DNA of 64,000 nucleotides from Pseudomonas putida (GCA_041879295.1 CP047152.1:2919501-2983500); one strand, 5' to 3'; counted from the stretch's first letter, positions 1 through 8,877 are shown. Notes: generated by a model not told the origin, from the sequence alone. A program made the numbers and translations.

Positions 1-1
1 C

Positions 2-2089
2 CACGACCACATGATGGATTTCACAGCGCAGAACGTCTACAAAGGCAACGCCGTGATGATGAACTACTACAGCGCCCTGGACCGCGGCAACGAGGCCCTG
101 CAGGACGGTGTCAACCTGCGTTTCCCAAGCGGTTCGGGCATGCCCTGGGGTAACCGTGACTATGACGTCAACCTGGTAATAGCCGACAAGGCCTGGGATG
201 CAAACGGCCAGCTGTGGTTCAACCCGTTCAACACTGACGGCTTCCTCGGTGACCAGATCCTGGTCAACTGGCAGTACCAGCCCAGGCTCAAGGTGCGTGC
301 GCGCAGTTACCGTTTTCGTATCCTCAACGGTTCGGTTTCACGCTACTTCAAGTTCGCCGTGGTGCGGGAAATTGCCGGTAACAGTGGTGAGTTCAAAGGC
401 CCGTCCGGCTCCAACGTGTCGTATGCGCGGGTGCCGTTCCACATGATCGCCAACGACGGCAACATCATGGAACACGCGGTGCCATTCGACGGCACGATGG
501 ACCTCAATGGTGACGGCAACCTGCAAGACAACAACGGCATCCTGCCACTGCAGGGCATTGCCGAGCGCTACGACATCATCATCAACTTCGCCAGGAATGG
601 CATCAAGGCAGGCGACAAGCTGTACTTCGTCAACCTGATGGAGCACGACTCCGGCAAAGGTCCGAAGCAAGCTATCCCGTTGGCCGACGTGCTGTCGGAA
701 AAATACAAGGCGGTAATCAAGCAGACCAGCAAAGGCCCGCAGTGGGACAACGGCGATCCGGCAGTCGGCAAGTTTCTGCAACTGTGGGTGCAACCGTACA
801 CCGGCCAGGACCTGAGCATGGACCCGGTAGCCTATGAGCCGGCCAAGCCAGGCAAGGCTGCAGGCCTGAAAATGCTGCCCCTGCCAATTGACCGCGATGC
901 CGCAGCCGACCAGGCCAAGCTCAAGGATGCCCGCCACCGCGAGTTCATCTTTGGCCGCTCCGACGGTACGGACACCACCCCGTGGACCATCAAGACCGAC
1001 GGCGGCTTTGGCTACAGCATGGACCCACGCCGCATCAGTGCAGCACCGCAACTGGCCAACCAGTCCACCGACGCTGGTTTCAGCGGCGACGGCACCCTGG
1101 AAGTGTGGAAAATCGTCAACGGCGGTAATGGCTGGAGCCACCCGGTACACGTGCACTTCGAGGAAGGCGTGATTCTTAGCCGCGACGGCAAGGCCCCACC
1201 AGAATGGGAAAAATGGGCGCGCAAGGATGTGTACCGAATCGGGCCGGATACTGATTCGTCCATCGAGGTGGAAATGGCCATTCGCTTCCGCGAGTTTGCT
1301 GGCACCTACATGGAGCACTGCCACAACACACAGCACGAGGACTCTTCGATGCTGCTGCGCTGGGATATTGAGCACCCAGGGCAGTTCCAGGTGATGCCGA
1401 CCCCGCTGCCGGGATGGGATGGTGTGCATTACATGGCCTCGGTAGGCCTGCCAACGTTCCGCACCAAAACCCACGACGACAATGACGACCCGGCCAACAA
1501 ACCACCCGTCGCGGCCAATGACAGTGCCGCAACGACGGCTGGCACGCCGATCACCCTGAACGTGCTGGCCAACGACAGCGACCCGGACGGCAATGTACCG
1601 CTCACGGTAACCGGCCTCAGCCAGCCGGACTCCGGCCAGGGTGCCGTCAGCACCGACGGTACCGCCGTAACGTACAGCCCGCCCGCTGCGGTCGCCACGC
1701 CATTCACGGCCAGCTTCAATTACACGGCGCGTGATACCAAGGGAGCCGAGTCGCTGGCCCCGGCCACGGTCAGCATCGCCGTTACCGCAGCAGCGGCGGC
1801 CGACGAACTCAAGGTCACCAGTGCCACGGTGCAGGAACGCAGCGGCAACCGTTTCACCTGGGATGTGCAGGGGACTACTACGGTGGCCACGGGCAACAGC
1901 ATCAGCGTGACTGCAGCAACCACCGGTGGTCCGGTAAGCCTGGGGAACGCGACGCTGACTGCCACGACTTCGGGGGCCCGTTGGCGGGTAGCGGTGACCA
2001 CCACCGGCTTTGGCCCGGCCACGCCAGCAACGGTCACGGTGAAATCGGCACTGGGCCAGACGGTGACAGCGCCAGTCAAATACAAGTGA
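2..2089 (+). CDS. Multicopper oxidase with C-terminal adhesin-like domains (5' end missing)
   Basis: This is the C-terminal part of a laccase/CotA-like multicopper oxidase; the reading frame is open at the left edge, so the first copper motif and any signal peptide lie outside. The first three residues, H-D-H, match the type 3 copper motif of the CotA/bilirubin oxidase group. HPVHVH (nt 1139-1156) and HCHNTQHEDSSM (nt 1316-1351) supply the remaining trinuclear and type 1 ligands, including the axial Met. After the oxidase core comes an Asp/Asn-rich linker and a VCBS/cadherin-like domain (about nt 1500-1790, with NDSDPDG), then a Thr/Ala/Val-rich beta domain. Such oxidases act outside the cytoplasm on metal ions or phenolics; the substrate here is not known. 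The ATG at nt 11 is internal and is not the start. Confidence 0.88.
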   Translation, partial: HDHMMDFTAQNVYKGNAVMMNYYSALDRGNEALQDGVNLRFPSGSGMPWGNRDYDVNLVIADKAWDANGQLWFNPFNTDGFLGDQILVNWQYQPRLKVRARSYRFRILNGSVSRYFKFAVVREIAGNSGEFKGPSGSNVSYARVPFHMIANDGNIMEHAVPFDGTMDLNGDGNLQDNNGILPLQGIAERYDIIINFARNGIKAGDKLYFVNLMEHDSGKGPKQAIPLADVLSEKYKAVIKQTSKGPQWDNGDPAVGKFLQLWVQPYTGQDLSMDPVAYEPAKPGKAAGLKMLPLPIDRDAAADQAKLKDARHREFIFGRSDGTDTTPWTIKTDGGFGYSMDPRRISAAPQLANQSTDAGFSGDGTLEVWKIVNGGNGWSHPVHVHFEEGVILSRDGKAPPEWEKWARKDVYRIGPDTDSSIEVEMAIRFREFAGTYMEHCHNTQHEDSSMLLRWDIEHPGQFQVMPTPLPGWDGVHYMASVGLPTFRTKTHDDNDDPANKPPVAANDSAATTAGTPITLNVLANDSDPDGNVPLTVTGLSQPDSGQGAVSTDGTAVTYSPPAAVATPFTASFNYTARDTKGAESLAPATVSIAVTAAAAADELKVTSATVQERSGNRFTWDVQGTTTVATGNSISVTAATTGGPVSLGNATLTATTSGARWRVAVTTTGFGPATPATVTVKSALGQTVTAPVKYK

Positions 2090-2096
2090 GTGCAAA

Positions 2097-2120
2097 GCGG
2101 GGGCCGCCATGCGGCCCCGC
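2097..2120. terminator. GC hairpin between oxidase and SCO gene
   Basis: GCGGGGGCCGC and GCGGCCCCGC flank a CAT loop, with one bulged G. There is no T-run, so attenuation or mRNA processing is as likely as full termination. The hairpin ends about 25 nt before the next start codon. Confidence 0.45.
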
Positions 2121-2145
2121 TCAGCCAACCCACGAGGACCGCATC

Positions 2146-3129
2146 ATGCCCGGCTCATGGCGTTTCCTGCTGGTACTCGCGTTGTTCGCCGCCAGCATTC
2201 CGTTCTGGCCACTGCCCCCCCAACAAAAGGTGGCCGAAGCAGCTGCCACTCCCTGGGGAGCCAACTACTTCCCCAACATCCCCCTGCTCACCCAGGATGG
2301 CGAAAAAGTGCATTTCTTCGACGACCTTATCAAGGACAAGGTGGTTGCCATCAACTTCATCTTTACCGGCTGCTCCGATTCCTGCCCAGTGGAAACCGCA
2401 CGCCTACGCCAGGTACAGAAAATCCTCGGTGGCCGGGTCGGCAAGGATATCTTCCTCTACTCCATCAGCATCGACCCCTATAACGACACCCCCGCCACCC
2501 TCAAGCGCTATGCCGAAAAGTTCGGCATCGGCCCAGGCTGGACCTTGCTGACCGGCGAACCTGACGATATCGAGCAACTACGCCGCAGCCTGGGGCTGTG
2601 GATCGATGGCCTGGAAAACGGCCGCTCCAAAGACCACAACCTGAGCCTCATTATCGGCAACCAGGCCACCGGCCGCTGGATGAAAGCCTCGCCTTTCGAA
2701 AGCCCGTACATCCTCGCCGACCGCCTCGGCAACAGCTTGCACAACTGGAAGCAGGCCAGCGCCATGACCAATGACTACGCTCAAGCGCCGCAGATGCGTG
2801 CACCCAGCAGCGGCGAGCAGATCTTCCGCACCCGTTGCTCGTCCTGCCACACCGTGGGCAATACCGAGCCAGGCCCGCCAGGCATCGGCCCCGACCTGCT
2901 GGGCGTGACCCGTCAGCGTGACGCAAACTGGCTGACCCGCTGGCTGAAAGCGCCCGACCAGATGCTGGCCGAGAAAGACCCCCTGGCCATGCTGCTGTTC
3001 GAGCAATACAACCGCCTGGCCATGCCCAACATGCGCTTGGGCGATGCCGAAGTCAGCGCATTGATAAGCTACCTCGAAGAAGAAACGGCACGCCTGCAGA
3101 CACCGGTGGCAAATAGGGGAACCCCCTAA
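2146..3129 (+). CDS. SCO1/SenC-cytochrome c fusion protein
   Basis: A 327-residue exported protein with two domains. An N-terminal hydrophobic segment (residues 6-22) is followed by a SCO1/SenC thioredoxin-fold domain with the copper ligands C76 and C80 (GCSDSCP) and H164 (KDHN). A cytochrome c domain then carries the haem motif CSSCH (231-235) and a likely axial Met in LAMPNM (293 or 296). SCO proteins deliver copper to cuproenzymes; the haem domain suggests electron transfer. The start was chosen at the ATG preceded by ACGAGGACC, because the upstream frame runs into the oxidase gene. It lies 56 nt behind the multicopper oxidase and probably serves it, as a copper chaperone or electron acceptor; that pairing is inferred from position. 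Confidence 0.9.
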   Translation: MPGSWRFLLVLALFAASIPFWPLPPQQKVAEAAATPWGANYFPNIPLLTQDGEKVHFFDDLIKDKVVAINFIFTGCSDSCPVETARLRQVQKILGGRVGKDIFLYSISIDPYNDTPATLKRYAEKFGIGPGWTLLTGEPDDIEQLRRSLGLWIDGLENGRSKDHNLSLIIGNQATGRWMKASPFESPYILADRLGNSLHNWKQASAMTNDYAQAPQMRAPSSGEQIFRTRCSSCHTVGNTEPGPPGIGPDLLGVTRQRDANWLTRWLKAPDQMLAEKDPLAMLLFEQYNRLAMPNMRLGDAEVSALISYLEEETARLQTPVANRGTP

Positions 3130-3210
3130 AGGCGATTAGCCATCATTCATCAGACTGTCATCTCGCTGTCGTATTTTTCGAGCATCACCCAGGGTCGGGA
3201 ACCATCAGCA

Positions 3211-5526
3211 GTGATTCGCCGTTCGCTTTCCTCCTCCAGCCTTCTGCGAGTGCTGATCCTGATGCTCTGTGCAGCGACCCTGGCCTTTCTCTGGGGGCTG
3301 CACGTCACGCAAAAAGCCGCCGCTCGCCAGGATGCACTGTTGGCCAAAGCCACCGAGCACCTGAACCTGGCCAACATCGTGGGCGAAAGCCTGCGACAGC
3401 TTGTCGACCGCGCCCAGGCGGTGGGCCGTGTTACCCAGGACGATATGAAAGGGCTGCGCAAGGGCAACTTCAGCCTGGCCGCAGACCCGGTGTTCAAGCG
3501 CACGAGCCTGTACGACCGACAAGGCCGGCTGCTGTCGGCCAACCATACCGATGAGGCCGCCGAGTTGCCGGCAGACTGGTTGCGCCAGCTGCAGCGGCAC
3601 ATTGACCGCTACGGTTTCAAACCTTTCCTGCCCAGCATTCAGCCCCTTGGCCAAACCTCGGCCCTGCCCACCAGGCACCTGACTTTCTTGCTGCCGTTGA
3701 CCAACTCGACCGGCCAGGAAGTCGACACCATTCTGGTGGTGCAACTGGACATCGGCTACCTGGCGGAGCTGTTTCAACATATCGACCTGGGCAACAGTGG
3801 CCTGGTGCGTCTGCTGCAGGATGACGGCCTGGAGCGGCTGCGCGTCGATACCCGCGGCGTGGCGATTGCCGGCGACCTATTGCAGCCCCCGCTGCCGGCA
3901 TTCGACAGCGAAGCGGGCAGGCTGACTCAATACGTAGCGGGTGATGCCTACCAAAGCCTGTACCGCCGTGTACCCGAGCGAGGCTTCAGCGTGGTGGTCA
4001 GCCAGCGCCAGGCAGAAATCCTCGCACCCTGGACGCAGGCCTATTCCCGGCAATTCTGGTTGAACCTGAGCATGACCCTGATGATCCTGGCCAGCCTGCT
4101 ATGGACCTTGCGCCTGCTGCGCAAGCGCCAGGAGGCCTTCGATGCGCTGGAACATGCCCAGCAGGTCAATCAGCAGCTGATCGTGCGCCTGGAGGACGAA
4201 CACCGGCGCAGCAGCCACGCCGCCGCCACCGACCACCTCAGCGGCCTGCACAACCGCCGCCAGTTCGTCGAGGTGGCCAGCCAGGCGTTGACTCGGCAAC
4301 GTGGCAAGCGCCGACTGATGGCGATCCTGTTCATCGACATGGACCGCTTCAAGTCTATCAACGACTCGCTCGGGCACAAGATTGGTGACCTGCTGCTACA
4401 GGCTGTGGCCGGGCGTATCCAGCGCCTGCTGGAGCCGGGCGATGAGGCTTCGCGTTTTGGCGGCGACGAGTTCGTGGTGTTGTTGGCCGGCGAGCGCAGC
4501 GAGGAGCAGATCAACGCCTGGGTCCACGAACTGGTGCAGAAACTGTCAGCCACCTACGCCCTGGATGGCCAAGAGGTCAACACCAGCCCCAGCGTAGGGG
4601 TGAGCATCTGCCCGCGCGACGGCCAGGACATCGACAGCCTGATACGCAGTGCCGATGCGGCAATGTACTCAGCCAAGCAGGCAGGGCGCGCGCAGTATCG
4701 CTTTTTCGACCCCTCGCTGAACCTGGCCGATATCCAGGCGTTCACCCTTGAACAGGCGTTCGGCAGCGCCTTGGCCGAACGCCAGTTCGTGCTGCACTAC
4801 CAGCCACAGATTCGCCTCGACACCCATCAGGTGCTCGGCTACGAGGCGCTGGTGCGCTGGGACCACCCCGAGTTCGGCCTGCTATACCCGGACCGCTTCA
4901 TCGACCTGGCCGAGCGCAGTGGCTTCATTGTCGAACTGGGTTGGGAGGTACTACGGCTGGCCTGTGAAGCCTTGTCGAGCTGGGATACTTCTGGTCGGGA
5001 AACACGTCTGGCGGTCAATGTCTCCGCATTGCAGCTGCGTCAGGCTGACTTCGCTGCCCGGCTGCTGCGCAAGTTGCAGCATCACGGGATCGCACCACAG
5101 CGGCTGGAGCTGGAAATTACAGAAACCACCATCCTCGACCCTGAAGGCATGGCGGTTACGCATCTGCATGCCTTGCGCGGGGCGGGCCTGGGCATCAGCC
5201 TGGACGATTTCGGCCGTGGCTACGCCGGTTTTGCCCACCTGCATTCGCTACCGTTGAGCAAGCTGAAGATCGACCGCTCGCTGATCGCGGCGCTGTCCAA
5301 CAGCCATGACGACAGCCCTATCGTGTCCTCCACCATCATCCTGGCCAAGCGCCTGGGCCTGCAAGTGGTGGCCGAGGGTGTGGAAACCCGTGAACAGGTG
5401 GTGTACCTGAAGCTGGCCGGATGCGATATCGCCCAGGGCTACCACTTCAGCCGGCCTCTGTCGCCGGCGCAGCTGTGCCACTACCCGCCTTTCAACGGCG
5501 TCGAGGACAAGGCATGCGTGTACTGA
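3211..5526 (+). CDS. Membrane GGDEF-EAL cyclic-di-GMP protein
   Basis: A 771-residue sensor that makes and/or breaks c-di-GMP. TM1 (about 11-32) and TM2 (about 275-300) bracket a periplasmic sensor region, then a short coiled segment leads to GGDEF (RFGGDEF, R415-F421) and EAL domains. The active-site GGDEF is intact. The product-inhibition I-site is not: the expected RxxD upstream reads EPGD, so feedback inhibition is probably lost. The EAL domain keeps YEALVRW (E545-L547), NVS, LEITET, LDDFG and VVAEGVE, so phosphodiesterase activity is expected. The start is GTG; no ATG would retain TM1, and the ribosome site is weak. It follows the SCO gene by 81 nt. The C-terminus ends abruptly at a recombinase-like remnant, so the original 3' end may have been altered. 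Confidence 0.92.
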   Translation: MIRRSLSSSSLLRVLILMLCAATLAFLWGLHVTQKAAARQDALLAKATEHLNLANIVGESLRQLVDRAQAVGRVTQDDMKGLRKGNFSLAADPVFKRTSLYDRQGRLLSANHTDEAAELPADWLRQLQRHIDRYGFKPFLPSIQPLGQTSALPTRHLTFLLPLTNSTGQEVDTILVVQLDIGYLAELFQHIDLGNSGLVRLLQDDGLERLRVDTRGVAIAGDLLQPPLPAFDSEAGRLTQYVAGDAYQSLYRRVPERGFSVVVSQRQAEILAPWTQAYSRQFWLNLSMTLMILASLLWTLRLLRKRQEAFDALEHAQQVNQQLIVRLEDEHRRSSHAAATDHLSGLHNRRQFVEVASQALTRQRGKRRLMAILFIDMDRFKSINDSLGHKIGDLLLQAVAGRIQRLLEPGDEASRFGGDEFVVLLAGERSEEQINAWVHELVQKLSATYALDGQEVNTSPSVGVSICPRDGQDIDSLIRSADAAMYSAKQAGRAQYRFFDPSLNLADIQAFTLEQAFGSALAERQFVLHYQPQIRLDTHQVLGYEALVRWDHPEFGLLYPDRFIDLAERSGFIVELGWEVLRLACEALSSWDTSGRETRLAVNVSALQLRQADFAARLLRKLQHHGIAPQRLELEITETTILDPEGMAVTHLHALRGAGLGISLDDFGRGYAGFAHLHSLPLSKLKIDRSLIAALSNSHDDSPIVSSTIILAKRLGLQVVAEGVETREQVVYLKLAGCDIAQGYHFSRPLSPAQLCHYPPFNGVEDKACVY

Positions 5527-5661
5527 GCGCCACGGCGGGTTTACCGGTGCTATACGGGCTGGAAAGACGCCAAGTCGGCGCTGCGCTACATCGACTCGGC
5601 GCGACGCTTTGGCGAACTGGCCGTGCTACCGGCCAGTCAGGTGCAACCGCTTATTCCTTGA
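5527..5661 (+). pseudogene. Possible remnant of a tyrosine recombinase C-terminus
   Basis: Directly after the GGDEF-EAL stop codon the same frame stays open for about 44 codons and encodes a segment with GWKDAKSALRYIDSA, ending in a stop at 5659-5661. This resembles the end of phage-type integrases, where the nucleophilic Tyr sits in a motif of the form ..K.A.RYI... There is no start codon and no upstream catalytic Arg/His boxes, so if real it is a fossil. Its last bases overlap the 3' end of the convergent SMP-30 gene. Chance similarity of a short segment cannot be excluded. Confidence 0.45.
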
Positions 5662-6691
5662 AGCTGTGCCTGGCAACGCCACCCGTTTCCGGGCGGATGG
5701 CATACAGGTCGCCAGCGTCCGGATAATGGTGCAGGTCTTCTGGCGTCATGTCGTAACGCGCGGTGCTGATGAACAAGGTGTTCATCCCGGGCCCGCCAAA
5801 GCAGCAGCTGGTGGGGCACGGTACTGGCATCAACACCTGGTCGGTCAGGTGCCCGTGGCGGTCGTAGCGCAGCAGGCAGCTGCCATGGTACTGGCACACC
5901 CACAGCCCGCCGTCGCGGTCCAGCGCCAGGCCATCCGGCCGGCCCAGTTCGGCGGGGGTTTCGGCAAACAGCGTAACAGCGCCCAGCCGGCCTTCGATGA
6001 GGTACTCGGCGCGGTAGATCGCACGCGCCGCCGAGTCGACGAAGTACACCGTGTGGCCGTCCTGAGACCAGGCAAGGCCGGTGGGCAAAGCCATGTCATC
6101 GTGGATCACCTGGTCGCTCAATTGCCAGTCAAAACGAAAGAGCGCCCCGGTATTGCCGCTGAGGGCCTCGTCCATCAGGCCGGTGACGAAGCGTCCCTGC
6201 GGGTCGCAGGCGCCGTCGTTAAAGCGGTAGGTCGAGCGCGGATGGACCGATGCCGAATGCTGGCTGACCTTGCGTGTTGGCACATCGAAGATGGCCACGC
6301 TGGCATCCTCGGTGAAAATCAGGTTACCCCGGTCGGTCAGCGCCAGGGCGCCAATACGCGCGGCAGACTCGTAAAGGCAATCGACTTCGCCATCGGGTGT
6401 CAGGCCGTTGATGCGCCCGCCAGAGATATCGACAAAGTACAGCACGCCACTGCGTTCATCCCAGACCAGGCTTTCACCAAGGTCCGCGCGCGTGTTGGCC
6501 ACTTTGACCGGCACGTAATTGCATTCCTTGATGCGGCGCCAGCGCTCGGTCACCTGCACACGGCCGAGGTCCCGAGGGTAGCTGACACTGCTGTATTCGT
6601 TGAAGCGCGTGGCGATGTGCTGGCTAATGCTGGTGCGCAAGGTGCAATCAGTGGGATGGCACAGCGCACCGGCCAGGTGAGTAACGGGCAT
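5651..6691 (-). CDS. SMP-30/gluconolactonase family protein
   Basis: A 346-residue six-bladed beta-propeller of the SMP-30/gluconolactonase/LRE family, which hydrolyses sugar lactones using a divalent metal. Visible family features are the N-terminal metal Glu in LGESLVWDE, RFNDGACDPQGRF, LPTGLAWSQDG and GRPDGLALDRDGGLWV. The frame begins about 55 residues before the usual family start. A GTG at 6553 would give a standard 300-residue protein, but the ATG at 6691 has GAAGG and AAGGAG upstream and was kept. It is divergent from a LysR gene, which probably regulates it, and adjoins glycerate/sugar-acid genes. The lactone substrate is unknown. Confidence 0.88.
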   Translation of the reverse strand: MPVTHLAGALCHPTDCTLRTSISQHIATRFNEYSSVSYPRDLGRVQVTERWRRIKECNYVPVKVANTRADLGESLVWDERSGVLYFVDISGGRINGLTPDGEVDCLYESAARIGALALTDRGNLIFTEDASVAIFDVPTRKVSQHSASVHPRSTYRFNDGACDPQGRFVTGLMDEALSGNTGALFRFDWQLSDQVIHDDMALPTGLAWSQDGHTVYFVDSAARAIYRAEYLIEGRLGAVTLFAETPAELGRPDGLALDRDGGLWVCQYHGSCLLRYDRHGHLTDQVLMPVPCPTSCCFGGPGMNTLFISTARYDMTPEDLHHYPDAGDLYAIRPETGGVARHSFKE

Positions 6692-6768
6692 TTCTGGCTA
6701 CCTTCAATTCTCCTTTCTTACGATATCAACAAAAAAATCAATGACTTAATATTAAAAGCATGCAACTT

Positions 6769-6787
6769 TGATATCCCATGGATATCA
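6769..6787. promoter_or_regulatory. LysR-type operator palindrome
   Basis: A perfect inverted repeat, TGATATCC-CAT-GGATATCA, lies in the AT-rich gap between the divergent lactonase and LysR genes, 32 nt before the LysR start. It contains a T-N11-A core (TATCCCATGGATA), the LysR-family consensus. A further GATATC occurs at 6722-6727 nearer the lactonase. It probably serves for autorepression and for activation of the lactonase gene. Confidence 0.65.
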
Positions 6788-6818
6788 CCGCTGAGTCGCC
6801 GCGCTGCAGGAATGCTGG

Positions 6819-7718
6819 ATGATCGAAACACGTTTGCTCAGGCAGTTCATCGCCGTGGCCGAAGAGCTGCACTTTCACAAGGCCGCCCAGCGCCTGCACA
6901 TGGCGCAACCGCCGCTGAGCCAGGCGATCAACCGGCTTGAGGAAAAGCTCGGCTTCGGCCTGCTTCTGCGCAACAAGCGCGGGGTGCGCCTGACCGCAGC
7001 GGGTGCAGCGTTTCTCGACACCGCCTACCGCACGCTTGCTGAACTGGAACAAGGGATCGAGTACGCGCGCAGCGTTTCGGCGGGGGTCAGCGGCAAATTG
7101 ACCATCACGGCCATTTCCATCGCCTATTACGACTCGCTGCTCAACCGCTTGCGCCGCTTTCGGGAGACTTATCCGAACGTGCAGCTGACCATCCGCGAGA
7201 TGCCATCCGCCTCCCAGGCCAAGGCCTTGCTGGCCGGTGAGGCGGATATCGGCTTCATGCGCAGGCTACCACTGCCGGCCGGCACCCTGGAGGCACGCTT
7301 GCTGCTTGACGAGCAGATCGTCATGGCGCTGCCCGCCAGCCATCCCAAGGCGCGGCACGAGGCCGTCGACTTGCGCGAATTTGCCGATGAGGACTTCGTG
7401 TTCACCCCGCAAGCGCTGGGCGGCGGCTACCACGCACAGTTGGTTGCGTTGTGCGAATCGGCCGGGTTCTACCCCAAGGTCGTGCAGGAGGCGGCGCAGA
7501 TCCACACCCTGCTGGGTCTGGTGGCCTGCGGCTTTGGCGTGGCCCTGGTGCCGGCGTCCTTCGTCCGCTCAACCCCGCGCGAACGCGTGCAGTTTTGCCC
7601 CATCCGCCCTATCGATGACCAGCCACCCCCAGGGCTTGGGCTGTACATGAAATGGAACGCCCAGAATGCTTCGCCAGCGCTGGCCAACTTCATTGCCATG
7701 TTCGAGACACAACAATAA
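6819..7718 (+). CDS. LysR-family transcriptional regulator
   Basis: A 299-residue LysR regulator of the CatR/BenM-like subgroup. The winged helix-turn-helix is at residues 1-60 (LRQFIAVAEELHFHKAAQRL), followed by an effector domain in which ISIAYYDSLL and CGFGVALVPASF are typical. The start is ATG with CAGGA nearby. It is divergent from the SMP-30 lactonase gene over a palindromic operator, the usual arrangement for a LysR gene and its target. The effector is probably a sugar acid or lactone, an inference from the neighbours. Confidence 0.92.
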   Translation: MIETRLLRQFIAVAEELHFHKAAQRLHMAQPPLSQAINRLEEKLGFGLLLRNKRGVRLTAAGAAFLDTAYRTLAELEQGIEYARSVSAGVSGKLTITAISIAYYDSLLNRLRRFRETYPNVQLTIREMPSASQAKALLAGEADIGFMRRLPLPAGTLEARLLLDEQIVMALPASHPKARHEAVDLREFADEDFVFTPQALGGGYHAQLVALCESAGFYPKVVQEAAQIHTLLGLVACGFGVALVPASFVRSTPRERVQFCPIRPIDDQPPPGLGLYMKWNAQNASPALANFIAMFETQQ

Positions 7719-7737
7719 GGCCATTTCTACAGGGTGT

Positions 7738-8877
7738 TCAGCCTCGCTTCGCGCAGCGCCACAGCCGACCGATATCACAAGCCCTGGCCTGCAACAGCTC
7801 GGCAGCATTTGCACACGCCTGCTCAAGGCTCATCGGTCCATTGGCCAGTGCAAATGCAGCGTCGACCCCATGGGCATACAACTGCTGATACCCCTCCCCC
7901 AAGGTCCCGGCCAGTACCACCACCGGCACGCCATGGCGCTTGGCAACCCGCGCCACCCCCATCGGCGTCTTGCCGCGCAGTGTCTGGGCATCGAAACGCC
8001 CCTCGCCCGTCACCACCAGATCTGCCCCTTGTGCCAGGGCGTCAAGGCCAGCCAGCTCAGCCACGACTTCCACCCCAGGGCGGAACTGCGCGTCCATGAA
8101 TGCCCGGGCAGCGAAGCCCATGCCACCGGCCGCACCACAACCAGGGTAATCGCGCACATCCGCGCCCAACAGCAGCGCACAATGGTCGGCAAAATGATTC
8201 AGCGCGTGGTCCAGCGCCTCCACTTGCTGCGGGTTGGCACCTTTCTGCGGGCCGAAGATCGCCGATGCGCCGTTGGCGCCACACAATGGGTTGTCGACAT
8301 CCGCCGCGACTTCAAACTGCACCCCGGCCAGGCGCGGGTCGAGACCGCTGGCGTCGATACGGGCCAGCTTGGCCAAGGCCAGGCCGCCCTCTTCCAGCGC
8401 TTGCCCGTCAGCATCCAGCAGGCGCAGGCCAAGCGCTCGCAACATGCCACTGCCGGCATCGTTGGTGGCGCTGCCACCGATGGCCAGCACCACACGCTGA
8501 GCGCCGGCGTCGAGGGCTGCGGCAATCAGCTCACCGGTCCCCCAGGTGCTGCTGCGGCAAGCATCGCGCTGGCCGGTTGGCACCCGTTGCAAGCCACTGG
8601 CCTGGGCCATTTCGATGATTGCGGTGCGACTTTGCGGCAACCAGCCCCAGCCGGCCTCGACGTGCTGCCCCAATGGCCCGCGCACGGCCTGGCGGCGCAG
8701 TTCACCCTGGCTGGCGGCCAGGATCGTCTCCATGGTGCCTTCGCCACCGTCGGCCATTGGGCACTCGACCAGTTCAGCCTCGGGCCACGCTTCGCTCAGG
8801 CCCGCAGCGATGGCGCGGGCGACACCGGCAGCGTCGAGGCTGTCCTTGAACGAGTCGGGGGCAATCACGATTTTCAT
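7738..8877 (-). CDS. glxK: Glycerate kinase (GarK/GlxK family)
   Basis: A 379-residue glycerate kinase, the usual family length, which phosphorylates D-glycerate with ATP to a phosphoglycerate for glycolysis. It begins MKIVIAPDSFKDSL, the signature N-terminus, and continues with ECPMADGGEGTM, AIGGSATNDAGSGML and VTGEGRFDAQTLRGKTP. The start at 8877 is preceded by CAGGAGAAAC; an upstream extension of the frame has no such site. Glycerate arises from glyoxylate (via tartronate semialdehyde) or from hexarate breakdown. A CdaR regulator gene lies just upstream on the same strand, fitting E. coli, where CdaR controls gar/gud genes. Confidence 0.95.
   Translation of the reverse strand: MKIVIAPDSFKDSLDAAGVARAIAAGLSEAWPEAELVECPMADGGEGTMETILAASQGELRRQAVRGPLGQHVEAGWGWLPQSRTAIIEMAQASGLQRVPTGQRDACRSSTWGTGELIAAALDAGAQRVVLAIGGSATNDAGSGMLRALGLRLLDADGQALEEGGLALAKLARIDASGLDPRLAGVQFEVAADVDNPLCGANGASAIFGPQKGANPQQVEALDHALNHFADHCALLLGADVRDYPGCGAAGGMGFAARAFMDAQFRPGVEVVAELAGLDALAQGADLVVTGEGRFDAQTLRGKTPMGVARVAKRHGVPVVVLAGTLGEGYQQLYAHGVDAAFALANGPMSLEQACANAAELLQARACDIGRLWRCAKRG

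Noticed and set aside
338..2128. 596-codon open frame antisense to the multicopper oxidase gene
   Set aside because: The composition is that of a mirror frame in GC-rich DNA; the plus strand encodes all oxidase copper motifs. There is no ribosome site or family resemblance.
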